A DNA stretch of 64,000 bases, taken from assembly GCF_004138335.1 (NCBI RefSeq), contig NZ_RYFW01000003.1, positions 620,001 through 684,000 on the forward strand, in the 5' to 3' direction. The notes under the pieces are model-generated. The model searched no databases. It was given only the letters and a program-made list of their open reading frames with translations, and was not told the DNA's origin. Each line of letters opens with the position of its first letter. The stretch's first letter is position 1. This DNA is from Peristeroidobacter agariperforans (GTDB lineage: Bacteria; Pseudomonadota; Gammaproteobacteria; Steroidobacterales; Steroidobacteraceae). Position numbers and translations under genes: made by a program. This document shows positions 18,330 through 28,296 of the stretch, in pieces.

Positions 18330-19770
18330 CTCACCCTCGTTTCCGAGGGTGATCGTCTGGGCGTGACGCCGTCCGAAACATCGACACTGTACGACGGTAT
18401 GCCCGGAGACGCCATGCGACGAACGGCGACAGCGCGCGACACTATGCAACAGTGAAGCTCGGCGTTGGCTCCTCCGCCGTCGGCTTTCCCTGGCCGGCTC
18501 CGACCGGCATCGTTGATTACACGTTGCGCGGGATCGCGAACGAGCCCTCGTTGACTTCGATTCTCTATGCCGGTCCGTTCGACGGGGTAGGGCTGGTTCG
18601 ATCCCACTGGGTAAAGGCGGCATCGCCGCGGGAGTGGCATATCGCGACGATGAGCCCATTCCCGACCAGACCCGGCAGATCGCGGCGGCCGGGTTGCTGC
18701 CGCAATGGCGTCCGACGCAGAACCTGGAGTTGCAGGCATTCTGGGGCAAGCGCACCGTCAAGCATAAGAGGATTGTTCCGACGATCTACGGATCGGCCGA
18801 ACACCTGCCGCCACGTATCGACGCACGGAACTTCGGCCAGGAATGGGCCGAAGCAGACAGCTTCGCGGAACATTTCGGCGCGCTGGCGAACGCAGTCCTT
18901 GCTGATCAATGGATCGTGCGCGCCGGCGTGTTTCACTCCAGGTCAGTGGTGAACAAAAACTTCGCCGACCTGTACCTCGATACGCAGGTAGACGGCCTTG
19001 CGAATCACGTTTTCGTGGCGCAGCCTGACTACTTCACGGCCTCGACTTCCGGGGAAGTCCGTGTCTCGCGCGCGTTCGAAGGTCAGGGAATAAAGCATCG
19101 TTTGCATCTCGGTGTGCGCACGCGGAATGTTCGGGCGCGCTATGGCGGATCGGATGTTGTTGACCTTGGCGAGGCGTTCATTGGGCGGGTCGAGCCCGTA
19201 CAGCGGCCGGAATTCTCGTTTGGTCCGCAGTCCGCAGACCGAGTCACGCAATGGACTGGCGGTGTCTCGTATGACCTGAACATTCCCGGGCGTTTTGAGT
19301 CATCGCTGGGCATCCAGAAGACATCGTACGAGAGGCGCATTGCGCATCCGACGCAGGGCATCGCGCGCAGCGACGAAGAACCATGGCTGTACAACGCTTC
19401 GTTTAGCTGGTCTGCGTTGCGCAAGGTGGTGCTCTTCGGGGCCGTGACTCGTGGCCTCGAGAACTCAGGCGTCGCTCCGGCGAGCGCGATCAATCGCGGT
19501 GAAATCCTCGACGCCGCGCGGACCGAGCAGCAGGAGGCGGGAATTCGATACGAGCTGAAGGAGCGCTTCAATCTCGTCGGTGCCGTGTTCGACGTGCGAA
19601 AACCCTATTTAATTTCGATCAGGCCGGCGCATATGTGCAAGTCGGCGATGAGCGTCATCGGGGCGTCGAGCTGTCCGCTGCCGGCGAGGTGATAAGGGGT
19701 CTCAACGTGGTGAGCGGCGCTGTTTTCATGTCGCCGCGCGTAACGGACCAGACTGCAACCGCGCTGAACT
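18330..19770 (+). pseudogene. degenerate TonB-dependent receptor remnant
   Basis: Receptor sequence is scattered over more than one frame. An early piece contains EGDRLGVTPSETSTLYDGMPGDAM; a second contains VKLGVGSSAVGFPWPAPTG and VDYTLRG; from about 18630 a long open stretch has AYRDDEPIPDQTRQI, HRLHLGVRTRNVRARYGG and WTGGVSYDLNIPGRFESSLG. At about 19605 a T is missing (CCCTATTTAATT), because in the +1 frame the expected KPYFNFDQAGAYVQVGDERH continues. The remnant then runs into a histidine-kinase fragment. At least three frame changes and a lost N-terminus mean no receptor can be made. Confidence 0.8.
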
Positions 19771-20098
19771 ACAACAGGTGATCTTGAATCTGATCCGCAA
19801 TGCTGCCGACGCCATGAGCAGTGTCGACCATCCACGTCTGATTACGCTGCGCACCTCGAACGATGGTTCCGGCAACGTGCAGCTGAGCGTTCACGATCGT
19901 GGTGTCGGATTCCCACCGGGATCATCCGTCGAGCAGATGTTCCAGCCTTTCTACACCACCAAGGACAGTGGCATGGGCATCGGCCTTTCCGTGAGCCGCT
20001 CCATCGTCGAAAGCCACGCCGGGCGACTTTGGGCGGAGTCAGCGCCCGAAGGCCCCGGGGCCACATTCGCATTCACCATCCCCATCATCCGGCCGTAA
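19742..20098 (+). pseudogene. C-terminal fragment of a histidine kinase (HATPase domain only)
   Basis: The frame reads AELQQVILNLIRNAADAMSS (N box), HDRGVGFPPG (G1 box), PFYTTKDSGMGIGLSVSRSI (F and G2 boxes) and ends with a normal C-terminus, TFAFTIPIIRP. The HisKA domain and sensor part are absent: directly upstream the DNA is TonB-receptor sequence. The junction is near 19740-19750, so this is the 3' stump of a kinase gene left by a deletion or recombination that fused it to the receptor remnant. No ribosome-binding site is evident. Confidence 0.8.
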
Positions 20099-20654
20099 AA
20101 GGCATCAATGCCGCCAACGAGAGCGGCATGAGAGTTGACGGCAATCGCGGAGAGCGATTGGCAACGTGACGGTGTACTCAACAGGCATCTCCCACCGCAG
20201 GCAGTGAGACTCGATTTGTTCTCTATTTGCGATTGTTAGCAGGTTCAAACGATATAAATTGCAGAGTTTGTTAGTGAAACCTGTCGGGTAATCGATATGC
20301 ACGCAATCTGCGACCCCATGGCGGGTACGGTTCAATTAGCCCGACCGCGGAGCATCATAACTCATTGACTGGCAAGAACGCGCTTTGCGACAAGGCTGCG
20401 GTACTGTCAGGCCTCGTGTTCTCGGGCAGCGTGATCTCAGAGTCATTTTCGCCGACACCGGCCCCGGGACGGGAAAACGATCCAGCACGAGCACTCCTCA
20501 AAATGACGACGGTTGCGTACTCAATAGAAAGGCGTGCGACATAGAGCTGGCCGTCCTGTTACACGAATTGACCGTGCTTTCGCAACCTCGTAGGTTCACG
20601 CGTCGTTAGCAACGACTATCGCGACAGCACGTACAGTCGCTGTGAGGATCGGCC
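20099..20654. other. intergenic region before the cellulose operon
   Basis: More than 550 bases with no credible gene. It must contain the promoter of the TPR-bcsB-bcsZ-bcsC operon. An AT-rich stretch around 20225-20260 contains TATAAA at 20253-20258, but no -35 element sits at proper distance. I see no riboswitch or recognisable operator. Confidence 0.4.
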
Positions 20655-21149
20655 GTGATCAGAAGGGGGCGCGGGCCAAGTTTCCGAGTGCTACTGCTGA
20701 ACGTTGCAGGCTGCGCGATCCTCGCGACATTTCGCGCATGGGGCGGGGAGGCAGCCATCGCTGACGAATCCGCCTCGACGCACGCAAGCGAAGGTCGCGC
20801 ACAGCAACAGTTCAGAGAAGGGTTGAGATTGGCCGATGCGAACAAGCTCGATGAGGCAGCGCGCGTCTTCCTGCGTCTGACTCAGGAGTATCCGCGGTTG
20901 CCTGAGCCCTATGTACAGCTGGCCGCGGTGTATCAGCGGCAGGGAAATTCGCAACGTGCGATCGGCGCATTGCGATCGGCGCTCACCCTACAAACGGATC
21001 CCGCGCGGCTGCAAGAGCAGCTCGGTGATCTGTATCTCGAGCTTGCGGCTCAGGCCTACCGAGCTGCGGTCGAATCCAAGAACGCAACGGATAGCGCGCG
21101 ACAGAAATACTCTGCGCTGGAGGCGCTCACGGCGCGCGTCGGAAGATGA
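20655..21149 (+). CDS. exported TPR protein at the head of the bcs operon
   Basis: A 164-residue protein from a GTG with GAGGA upstream. A hydrophobic N-terminal stretch (VLLLNVAGCAILATF) suggests export. The mature part has two or three TPR-like helices: QFREGLRLADANKLDEAARVFLRL, PEPYVQLAAVYQRQGNSQRAIGALRSAL and LQEQLGDLYLELAAQAYRAAVES. Its stop overlaps the bcsB ATG by four bases, so it is made together with the cellulose machinery. In most bcs operons bcsA occupies this position; here bcsA is on the other strand. The role is unknown; a periplasmic adaptor is possible. Confidence 0.75.
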   Translation: MIRRGRGPSFRVLLLNVAGCAILATFRAWGGEAAIADESASTHASEGRAQQQFREGLRLADANKLDEAARVFLRLTQEYPRLPEPYVQLAAVYQRQGNSQRAIGALRSALTLQTDPARLQEQLGDLYLELAAQAYRAAVESKNATDSARQKYSALEALTARVGR

Positions 21150-23401
21150 GCGCAACCTTCATTCAGGCGCAAGGGGAGATCGTTCCTGCTCTCCGCGGGC
21201 GAGTCGCGAGCTGCTTGCTTGCAGCGATCGTCGTTTGCGTCGGCGGCACTGCAGTCGCGCAAGACGCATCGTCGCCTCACGCGTCGCACGACGTCACGGA
21301 AATCCGACAGGTCAAACTGAGCTTTGCGTCGCTAGGTGCAGGCGCCATGGAGTTGCGTGGAGGGCAGCCGGTGGGGGCCGTATCTGTCGGTGCGGGGATG
21401 GACGAGCTGATCGTCGCGGCCAAGTTGCGTTTGCGCATGACCTATTCGCCCGCCATGCTCTCTGAGCTGTCGCATGTGCGCGTCATTCTGAATGGTCAGG
21501 TTCAAGCAGCACTACCGCTGCCGAAAGCGGAAGCCGGACGCGAGATCGAGCGCGAGGTGCCGCTTGATCCTCGCTACTTCAGCGACTTCAACGAGATTCG
21601 CTTCGACCTGGTAGGCCATTACACGCGCGAATGCGAGGACGCACAGCACTCGTCTTTGTGGGCGACGATCAGCGAGCACAGTGAGATCGAGTTGCGCGTG
21701 CGTACATTGGAGTTGCGCGATGACCTCGCGTTGCTGCCGGCGCCTTTCTTCGATCGGCGCAAGAACAGCCGGCTCGTACTGCCGATCGTGCTGCCGGACA
21801 ATCCCTCGCGCAGCATGCTGCGCAGTGCAGGCATCGTCGCATCATGGTTCGGTGCTCTCGCTGACTACCGCGGAGCGCGATTTCCACCGCAGCAGAATTC
21901 ACTGCCGAATCGACACGCGCTCGCGTTTGCAACCAATGCGGCACGTCCGTCTTCACTCCCGGTCATGGATGTCGAGTCGCCCACGATCAGCGTCGCGGAT
22001 CATCCAGAGGATCCAAGGATCAAGATCCTGCTGATACAAGGCAAGGACGATGCGCAGCTTCTGAAGGCCGTGCAGGGACTCGTGCTGGGTAATGGGGTCC
22101 TGACGGGTCCGTCGGCAAGCATCTCCGAAGTGAAGTACGCGCGTCGCAAGGCTTATGAGACACCGCGCTGGATACCTTCGGATCGTCCCGTCAGGCTCGG
22201 CGAATTGGTCGACTCTGCGGATTCGCTACAGGTGAGTGGTATCTCGCCCCCGCTCATTACGGTCGATCTGCGCCTGCCGCCCGACTTGTTCACGTGGAAT
22301 CGGACCGGCATACCGCTCAGTCTTCGTTACCGACACACGATGACGAGCGAGGGGCGCAACGCGCAGCTGCGGGTGAGCGTGAACGACAGATTCCTCCGCT
22401 CTTATCCGTTGGAGCCTGATCCGGCAAGCGGACTTGCAGCGGGCCAGCAGCGCAAAGATGAACTCCTCATTCCCGCCTTCGCGCTCGGTCCCGATGTTCA
22501 GCTGCAGTTTCAGTTCGCCCTCGAACGCCAACGAACCGGTCTGTGCAACGATGTCTTCACGGACACGTCACGGTCTGCAATCGATCCGAATTCGACCATC
22601 GACATCTCTTCCTTCCATCATTACGCGGTACTGCCGGACCTGGCACTGTTTGCCAGCTCGGGCTATCCGTATACACGTTATGCCGATCTTGCTGAGACAG
22701 CAGTCGTGCTGCCGCGAAATCCGACCCTCGAGAGCATCGAACAGCTGTTCTTCGTGCTCGGACGAATGGGTCGACACACCGGTGCCGCTGCGATTGCGTA
22801 TGGGCTGCTGGATCCAATGCAGGCGCGGCAGGCGCGCAACGTAGATCTCTTGATTCTGAGTGGTGAGGACTCCAATCAGTTGCTCGCGCAATGGGAGCAG
22901 AACCTGCCGCTGGTCATCAGTCGCCGCACTCGCAAGTTTCGAGAGCCTGAGACTGCTCCGATCTTCAGCGTGGGGTTGGCGCGCGCCGAGCAGGTCACGA
23001 GCGTGCCTTCTGAGGTGAACGTTTCGGCTGCTGGACAAGTGGCTGCCTTGGTCGCATTCGAGTCTCCGCTGAGCAAAGACAGATCGGTCGTCGCGTTCAC
23101 TGGGACGGACGTAGACGCCGCTCATGCGCTCACGGACGCGCTCGAAGACGTCGGTAAGGTGCGTCTCATTCGTGGCGATCTCGCCATCGTGCGGGGCCGC
23201 GCCGTAGAGAGCTATCAGGGCGATTCGGTCTATTACGTGGGTGACCTCCCATGGTGGAAGTGGGTGTGGTTCCATCTCTCGAATCGACCTTCACTATTGA
23301 TCTCACTCACTCTTGTCTTCGCCGTCCTTCTCGCGCTTTGGCTCTACGGCTGGCTGCAACGGCGTGCGGCCATACGTCTCGGTGAGGCGCCGCGCAAATG
23401 A
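21146..23401 (+). CDS. bcsB: cellulose synthase periplasmic subunit BcsB
   Basis: A 751-residue protein with an N-terminal signal, long beta-rich periplasmic domains and a single C-terminal transmembrane helix (SLLISLTLVFAVLLALWLYGWL) that in the family anchors the protein to BcsA. Typical segments include RLRMTYSPAMLSELSHVRVILNGQVQ, HYTRECEDAQHSSLWATIS, DLRLPPDLFTWNRTGIPLSLRYR and ERQRTGLCNDVF. BcsB guides the growing glucan through the periplasm. The gene overlaps the TPR gene upstream and bcsZ downstream by four bases each. Confidence 0.95.
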   Translation: MSATFIQAQGEIVPALRGRVASCLLAAIVVCVGGTAVAQDASSPHASHDVTEIRQVKLSFASLGAGAMELRGGQPVGAVSVGAGMDELIVAAKLRLRMTYSPAMLSELSHVRVILNGQVQAALPLPKAEAGREIEREVPLDPRYFSDFNEIRFDLVGHYTRECEDAQHSSLWATISEHSEIELRVRTLELRDDLALLPAPFFDRRKNSRLVLPIVLPDNPSRSMLRSAGIVASWFGALADYRGARFPPQQNSLPNRHALAFATNAARPSSLPVMDVESPTISVADHPEDPRIKILLIQGKDDAQLLKAVQGLVLGNGVLTGPSASISEVKYARRKAYETPRWIPSDRPVRLGELVDSADSLQVSGISPPLITVDLRLPPDLFTWNRTGIPLSLRYRHTMTSEGRNAQLRVSVNDRFLRSYPLEPDPASGLAAGQQRKDELLIPAFALGPDVQLQFQFALERQRTGLCNDVFTDTSRSAIDPNSTIDISSFHHYAVLPDLALFASSGYPYTRYADLAETAVVLPRNPTLESIEQLFFVLGRMGRHTGAAAIAYGLLDPMQARQARNVDLLILSGEDSNQLLAQWEQNLPLVISRRTRKFREPETAPIFSVGLARAEQVTSVPSEVNVSAAGQVAALVAFESPLSKDRSVVAFTGTDVDAAHALTDALEDVGKVRLIRGDLAIVRGRAVESYQGDSVYYVGDLPWWKWVWFHLSNRPSLLISLTLVFAVLLALWLYGWLQRRAAIRLGEAPRK

Positions 23402-24591
23402 GCCGCTCACGGGACACCAGCGGCGTGCAGGATGCGAGCCCCCGGCGCAGCGACAAGGCGCGGGGCATCTTGCACGCCAGCGCCCTCGCTGTATGGAGTT
23501 TGCTATCGACGGGCGATGCTCTCGGAGCATCCAACGACGCATGCGACTCATGGCCCGCTTGGCAGCGTTTCAGGCAGCTGTACATGAGCGAAGACGGTCG
23601 CATCATCGATGCGAGTTCACCCGAGAAGGCAACGGTGTCGGAGGGACAGGCGTATGCGCTGTTCTTCGCGCTTATCGGGAACGATCGGCACACGTTCGAA
23701 GTGCTGTTGCAATGGACCACGAACAATCTCGCGGGCGGCGATCTGACGCGTTCGCTTCCTGCGTGGCGTTGGGGGCGCCAAGCGGACGGTACGTGGGGAG
23801 TTCTGGACAGTAACGCCGCTGCAGACGCAGACCTGTTGATGGCGTACACGCTCGGTGAGGCGGCCAGGCTTTGGGGGCAACCCTCGTACGAAATCCTCGG
23901 CCGTGCGCTTGCCTCGAGAATCGTGGAACGCGAGATCGCTTCGATTCCGGCACTCGGCGCGACGCTGTTGCCCGGGCCGCACGGATTCGTCGATGACGGC
24001 GTCTGGCGTCTGAACCCCAGCTATGTACCGCTGCAAATCATTCGGGGCATCCAGCGTCAGACGGGGCAGGACGTCTGGAACGAGATCGCTCGAACCTCCG
24101 AACAGATGATCGTGGGGGCAGCGCCGCGGGGTTTTGCGGCAGACTGGGTCGAGTATCGCAGGGGCAAAGGCTTTGCGACGGATCGGGCCACTGCAGGGGT
24201 CGGCAGCTATGACGCCATCCGGGTCTATCTATGGGCCGGAACGCTGCCAGAGTCAGACCCGGCCTATTCGAAGTTGGCAGCTCATTTTGCGCCGATGATC
24301 GAGAGCGTCGCCCGGCGTTCGCTGCCACCCGAGAAGATAAATACCAAGACACTGGCGACGACCGGGGATGGATCGTTCGGCTTCTCTGCAGCACTTCTGC
24401 CCATGTTTCGAAACGCCGCAATGGATGATGCGGAGCGCAAGCACCGCGCGCGAGTCGAGGCGCGGTTACTGCAGAGCAACCAAGCGTATTACAACGATGC
24501 CCTGAGCCTCTTCGGTCTTGGTTGGCTGGAGGGCCGTTATCGCTTCGAGCGATCGGCACTCCTCAAAGTAAATTGGGTGCAACCGTGCTAG
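23398..24591 (+). CDS. bcsZ: periplasmic endo-1,4-beta-glucanase BcsZ (GH8)
   Basis: A 397-residue glycoside hydrolase family 8 enzyme. After a signal-like N-terminus (ending DALGASNDACDSW) the catalytic acid region is ATVSEGQAYALFFAL with its Glu, and the base region is LDSNAAADADLLMAYTL with its Asp. Other family segments are WRWGRQADGTWGV and RLNPSYVPLQIIRG. BcsZ trims misassembled glucan in the periplasm and is needed for normal cellulose output in many species. The ATG overlaps the bcsB stop, and the downstream bcsC start overlaps its stop. Confidence 0.95.
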   Translation: MSRSRDTSGVQDASPRRSDKARGILHASALAVWSLLSTGDALGASNDACDSWPAWQRFRQLYMSEDGRIIDASSPEKATVSEGQAYALFFALIGNDRHTFEVLLQWTTNNLAGGDLTRSLPAWRWGRQADGTWGVLDSNAAADADLLMAYTLGEAARLWGQPSYEILGRALASRIVEREIASIPALGATLLPGPHGFVDDGVWRLNPSYVPLQIIRGIQRQTGQDVWNEIARTSEQMIVGAAPRGFAADWVEYRRGKGFATDRATAGVGSYDAIRVYLWAGTLPESDPAYSKLAAHFAPMIESVARRSLPPEKINTKTLATTGDGSFGFSAALLPMFRNAAMDDAERKHRARVEARLLQSNQAYYNDALSLFGLGWLEGRYRFERSALLKVNWVQPC

Positions 24592-27500
24592 CCCGCGCCC
24601 TCGTGACACTCTGCTTCGTCGTCGCGAGCACTGCCATCTGCGCGCAGAATTCCTCGCAAATGGCAGTGGATTCCCTGATGCACAACGCTCGCGTATGGGA
24701 AACACGTGACCGCGGCGACCTTGCGAGGCTCGCGCTCGAGAAGCTTGCGTCCGCGCGGCCGGACTCTCCTGAGGTGCTGCTCGAGCTTGGAGAGCTTAAT
24801 CTGCGCTTGTCCGACATACGCGCGGCGGAGCACGTGCTCGAGCGCCTGAATCGACGTTTTCCAGCCTCCGCGTTTGCCACAACTTTTGCAATCGAGTACC
24901 GATTCGCCACGCGCGACCGTCTGCAACTTGCTTCTGTGGCGCGTTTGATCCAGACGGGGCACGGGGAGGAGGCGCGGCGGCAGCTCGACCAACTATTCCC
25001 GAACGGCGCACCGGGCGGAATGCTCAGCACTGAGTACTACCGGCTGCTTGCAGGAACGCCATCCGGGTGGACGCCCGCTTACCATGGATTGAAGGCGCTG
25101 GCCGAGACTCATCGCGACGATCCGCGTTATCAGCTCGCGCTCGCGAAACTTCTGCTTTACCACGAAGGGACCGCAGGACAGGCCAGCGAAATATTGAGCG
25201 CGCTTGCCCGCAGAGACGATGTGCGGGTTGCGGACATCGATGCTCTGCTCGCGTCATCGATGCAGAAGCCAGGTAATCGAGTGCCACCGCGCGTTCTTCG
25301 GGAATATCTGGAGCGCCATCCGAGCGACGCGGCTGTTCGTGAGCTTCTGCGTGCCCAGGAGTTCGCGTCGGAAGAGGCCGAGCTTCTCGCAAGCGGCCGT
25401 CTTGCGCGCATAGATATCGATGGACAGAAGCGAAATCTGCAAAGGCTCAACACCTCTCTAACTGCACTGCCGGACTCGAATGCTCTGGCCGCGGAGGGCA
25501 AGGCGCTCACGCAGCTCCTCGCCGGCCAATTTCCGAAGTGGACGCCCATGCAGAACGAAGCGCTCGCTGCCGCGTGGATGATCCGGAGCCGCGAAGCGCA
25601 AGGCGCCGGTCAGCTCGAGCTCGCAGCCGTGCAGCTACACGCGGCCGTAGCCCTCCGCAGCGGAGAGTACGAAGCCGTGATACCGCTTGCGAGCCGTATG
25701 GAGTCGCTGAGTGATCCTGCACTCAGCGGGGAACTGCTCATGGCTGCGAGTAGACTGCAACCCGGCTCCGATTGGCTGTTTGAAACCTCCGTTCGCTGGC
25801 TCGCCAACAACGATCGCGCAGCTGAAGCACTGTCGCTGCTAAGTTCGCGTGCGGCCTCCAGCGCACGAAGTACGAGGTCGGGCGATGAGCTGTGGGCCCT
25901 GGCATTGGCACGGCGCGCACAGGCGCGTGAGGCAGAGGGTCACCCAAAAGAAGCCATCAGTGATCTCGAGCGTGCCATCGTCCTCGCGCCACGAGATCCA
26001 TGGAATCGCTATCGCCTCGCGAGGCTTCACGCGCAACAGGGCAGCGCGGAGCAATCTCGTGCGGTTCTCGACGAAGGCGTTCGGCTCGCTGCGAGCGATC
26101 CTGAGATGCGCTATGTGCAGGGCTTGTATCTCGCCAGCATCGACGATTACGAGGGTGCCGTTGCCGCAATCGAAAACATTGCCGCGAATGATCGAAGCGA
26201 GGCGATCAATCAGTTGCACGCGAGGGCGCAGATCGAGGTGGCGAGTGCGAGCGCACGACGCCTCAAATCGGCCGGAGATGCTGACGGCGCCCGCGCGACA
26301 TTGGTCGCGGTCGAACCGCTCGCCCGGGTCAGCGCCGATCGGATGCGCCAAGTTGCGTTCGCCTGGATCGAAATCGGCGATTCACGCCGCGCGATCGATT
26401 TGGCTACTCACCACTCTGCTTGCGACGCTCGGGAGGGTCTAGCTTGGTCGCCGCAGGAACTGCTGGTTTGCGCGGAAGTGTTCGATCGCGCGGATGACAC
26501 CGAGCGGCTAAGCGCAGCGCTCGAACGGCTTCAGACACGTCAGCTGACCGAGGAGCAGCGCGCTTCCACCGTGCATCTACAAGGATCGCTCGACTTGCTC
26601 CGTGTGCGTACACTGCAGCGCGAACGCAACCTCGAATCCGCCCAACGCTTGCTAGACGAAGCGCTGCAAAGAGCCCCCGCGGACCGACGACTTCGTATCG
26701 CTCGCGCAGAGCTCGATCTCGCAGACAGTCAGCCTCATGCGGCACGCGACCGCCTGACTGTGCTGACCAGCGAGCAGCCCGAAGATCTGAATACGCGCCT
26801 TACCTTGGTTCGCGCTCTCGCTGAATCTGGGCAAACAGCGCTTGCGCGGCAGCAACTCGAGGCGGTGCAGACTCAGGCACACGCGGACGACGTTGATCTC
26901 CAGCTCCGAATTACGCGTTGGCAGCTGGCCAGCGGCGATGTGGCCGCTGCTGATCGAACTGTGCAAGCTGTTCTCGCGACGGCGCCCCAGCGCGCAGATG
27001 CGTTGCTGCTGGCCGGTCGGGTTGCTCAGGATGAGCGAAGGTACGTCGCGGCGCGAGACTATTACACGCAAGCGCTGCGTACGGGCGATGAGTCGACCGC
27101 CACGCAGGCGAAACTTGCGCAGGTTGATATCGACGTGCGGTTGCAGAGCTGGGTGGAAGCAGCTTTCGAGGCGCGCCATAAACCCGGAGAACCAGGGATA
27201 TCGAGGTTCGATTCGACTGCGGTACCGGCCGCGTGGGCGCATACGATGGACGACGGCCGACGCTTCGCCCTCCGGATGGATGCAATCGATATTGATGCGG
27301 GTGAACTAAGTAGCTCCTTCGACACCGCGGCGCTGTTGGGAACGATCCAGGCCGCTGGACCTCAGGCGCAGCGTGCGTTTGTCAATGAGGCGCAGAAAGG
27401 GTTGAGCTTCGGCGTGGAGTACTTGAGCGACACGTTGCATGCGGATTTCGGCTCCACGCCGCGAGGCTTTTTGTTGCCAAACCTCGTGGGCGGCGTCGAA

Positions 27501-28283
27501 TGGACGCCGGATTGGGGGTCATTGGATCTCGGTCTGGGCTTCGCGCGCAGGGCGGTAACGAGCAGCGTTCTCTCCTTCGGTGGACTGCGCGACCCAATCA
27601 GCGGAGTCGAGTGGGGCGGAGTGGTAGCAACCGGTCCGTTCGCTCGGATTGGGCTTTTTCGTGAGCGTTACGGTTTTTCGGGAACGCTGGCGGTTGCAGA
27701 GCTGACCGGCACGCGCGTCCCGGACAACCGCTTTTTCAAGATGAGGGCGAGCGCGGATTGGAAGTTTCTCTCCGGCGAGGAAACCCGCGCCTTTATCGGC
27801 ACGACGATCAATTATTGGAGTTACGATCGAAACCTGCAGAACCATACGTTTGGGAACGGCGGCTACTACAGCCCGCAATCCTATCTGAGTCTCACCGCGC
27901 CGATCGAGGTGCAGGGAATCTCCGGCCGTTGGAGTTATAGGGTGCGTGCTGCCGTTTCGTACACGTTGAGCCGGGTCGACGAAGCCGCCTTCTATCCCGA
28001 CGATCCAGAACTGCAAAGCCGGGCCGCGGCATCGCCTTTGCCCTCAGGGTTCGACTCACCAAATTTTCCGAACAGTCGCGGCAGCGGCTTGAGTCTTTCG
28101 GGGTATGCGGCCGTCGAATGGCAAATTTCGCGCGCCATGGTGGTCGGGGCCAAGCTGGATATCGATCGCGCGGATTTCTACGAACCCACCACGTACATGA
28201 TCTATCTGCGACACATCATCGGCTCACCCGGTCCGCCGCTCGCAGAACCGCCACGACCGGTAACGCTCTTCAGCGATTATTGA
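24585..28283 (+). CDS. bcsC: cellulose synthase outer-membrane component BcsC (TPR scaffold and porin)
   Basis: A roughly 1230-residue protein. I chose the GTG at 24585, which overlaps the bcsZ stop and directly begins a signal peptide (LARALVTLCFVVASTAICAQ); an earlier in-frame start at 24522 would precede it with non-hydrophobic residues. About 850 residues of TPR-type helices follow (for example DLERAIVLAPRDPWNRYRLA, RLLDEALQRAPADRRLRIA). The C-terminal ~350 residues form the BcsC beta-barrel (FGVEYLSDTLHADFGSTPRGF, GVEWTPDWGSLDLGLGFARR, ending in YLRHIIG). It is the export channel for the glucan. Its stop is 13 bases from the stop of convergent bcsG. Confidence 0.95.
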   Translation: MLARALVTLCFVVASTAICAQNSSQMAVDSLMHNARVWETRDRGDLARLALEKLASARPDSPEVLLELGELNLRLSDIRAAEHVLERLNRRFPASAFATTFAIEYRFATRDRLQLASVARLIQTGHGEEARRQLDQLFPNGAPGGMLSTEYYRLLAGTPSGWTPAYHGLKALAETHRDDPRYQLALAKLLLYHEGTAGQASEILSALARRDDVRVADIDALLASSMQKPGNRVPPRVLREYLERHPSDAAVRELLRAQEFASEEAELLASGRLARIDIDGQKRNLQRLNTSLTALPDSNALAAEGKALTQLLAGQFPKWTPMQNEALAAAWMIRSREAQGAGQLELAAVQLHAAVALRSGEYEAVIPLASRMESLSDPALSGELLMAASRLQPGSDWLFETSVRWLANNDRAAEALSLLSSRAASSARSTRSGDELWALALARRAQAREAEGHPKEAISDLERAIVLAPRDPWNRYRLARLHAQQGSAEQSRAVLDEGVRLAASDPEMRYVQGLYLASIDDYEGAVAAIENIAANDRSEAINQLHARAQIEVASASARRLKSAGDADGARATLVAVEPLARVSADRMRQVAFAWIEIGDSRRAIDLATHHSACDAREGLAWSPQELLVCAEVFDRADDTERLSAALERLQTRQLTEEQRASTVHLQGSLDLLRVRTLQRERNLESAQRLLDEALQRAPADRRLRIARAELDLADSQPHAARDRLTVLTSEQPEDLNTRLTLVRALAESGQTALARQQLEAVQTQAHADDVDLQLRITRWQLASGDVAAADRTVQAVLATAPQRADALLLAGRVAQDERRYVAARDYYTQALRTGDESTATQAKLAQVDIDVRLQSWVEAAFEARHKPGEPGISRFDSTAVPAAWAHTMDDGRRFALRMDAIDIDAGELSSSFDTAALLGTIQAAGPQAQRAFVNEAQKGLSFGVEYLSDTLHADFGSTPRGFLLPNLVGGVEWTPDWGSLDLGLGFARRAVTSSVLSFGGLRDPISGVEWGGVVATGPFARIGLFRERYGFSGTLAVAELTGTRVPDNRFFKMRASADWKFLSGEETRAFIGTTINYWSYDRNLQNHTFGNGGYYSPQSYLSLTAPIEVQGISGRWSYRVRAAVSYTLSRVDEAAFYPDDPELQSRAAASPLPSGFDSPNFPNSRGSGLSLSGYAAVEWQISRAMVVGAKLDIDRADFYEPTTYMIYLRHIIGSPGPPLAEPPRPVTLFSDY

Positions 28284-28296
28284 AGAGTACGATGCG

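Noticed and set aside
18330-19770. Calling the TonB receptor remnant at 18634 a functional gene
   Set aside because: It lacks signal, plug start and C-terminus in one frame, and adjacent frames carry the missing parts, so frameshifts are the better explanation.
20225-20260. Sigma-70 promoter for the bcs operon using TATAAA at 20253
   Set aside because: The only -35 candidates are 14 or 20 bases away, outside the working range.
20385-20609. 74-codon frame in the gap before the bcs operon
   Set aside because: No recognisable motif or ribosome-binding site; looks like chance in degraded DNA.
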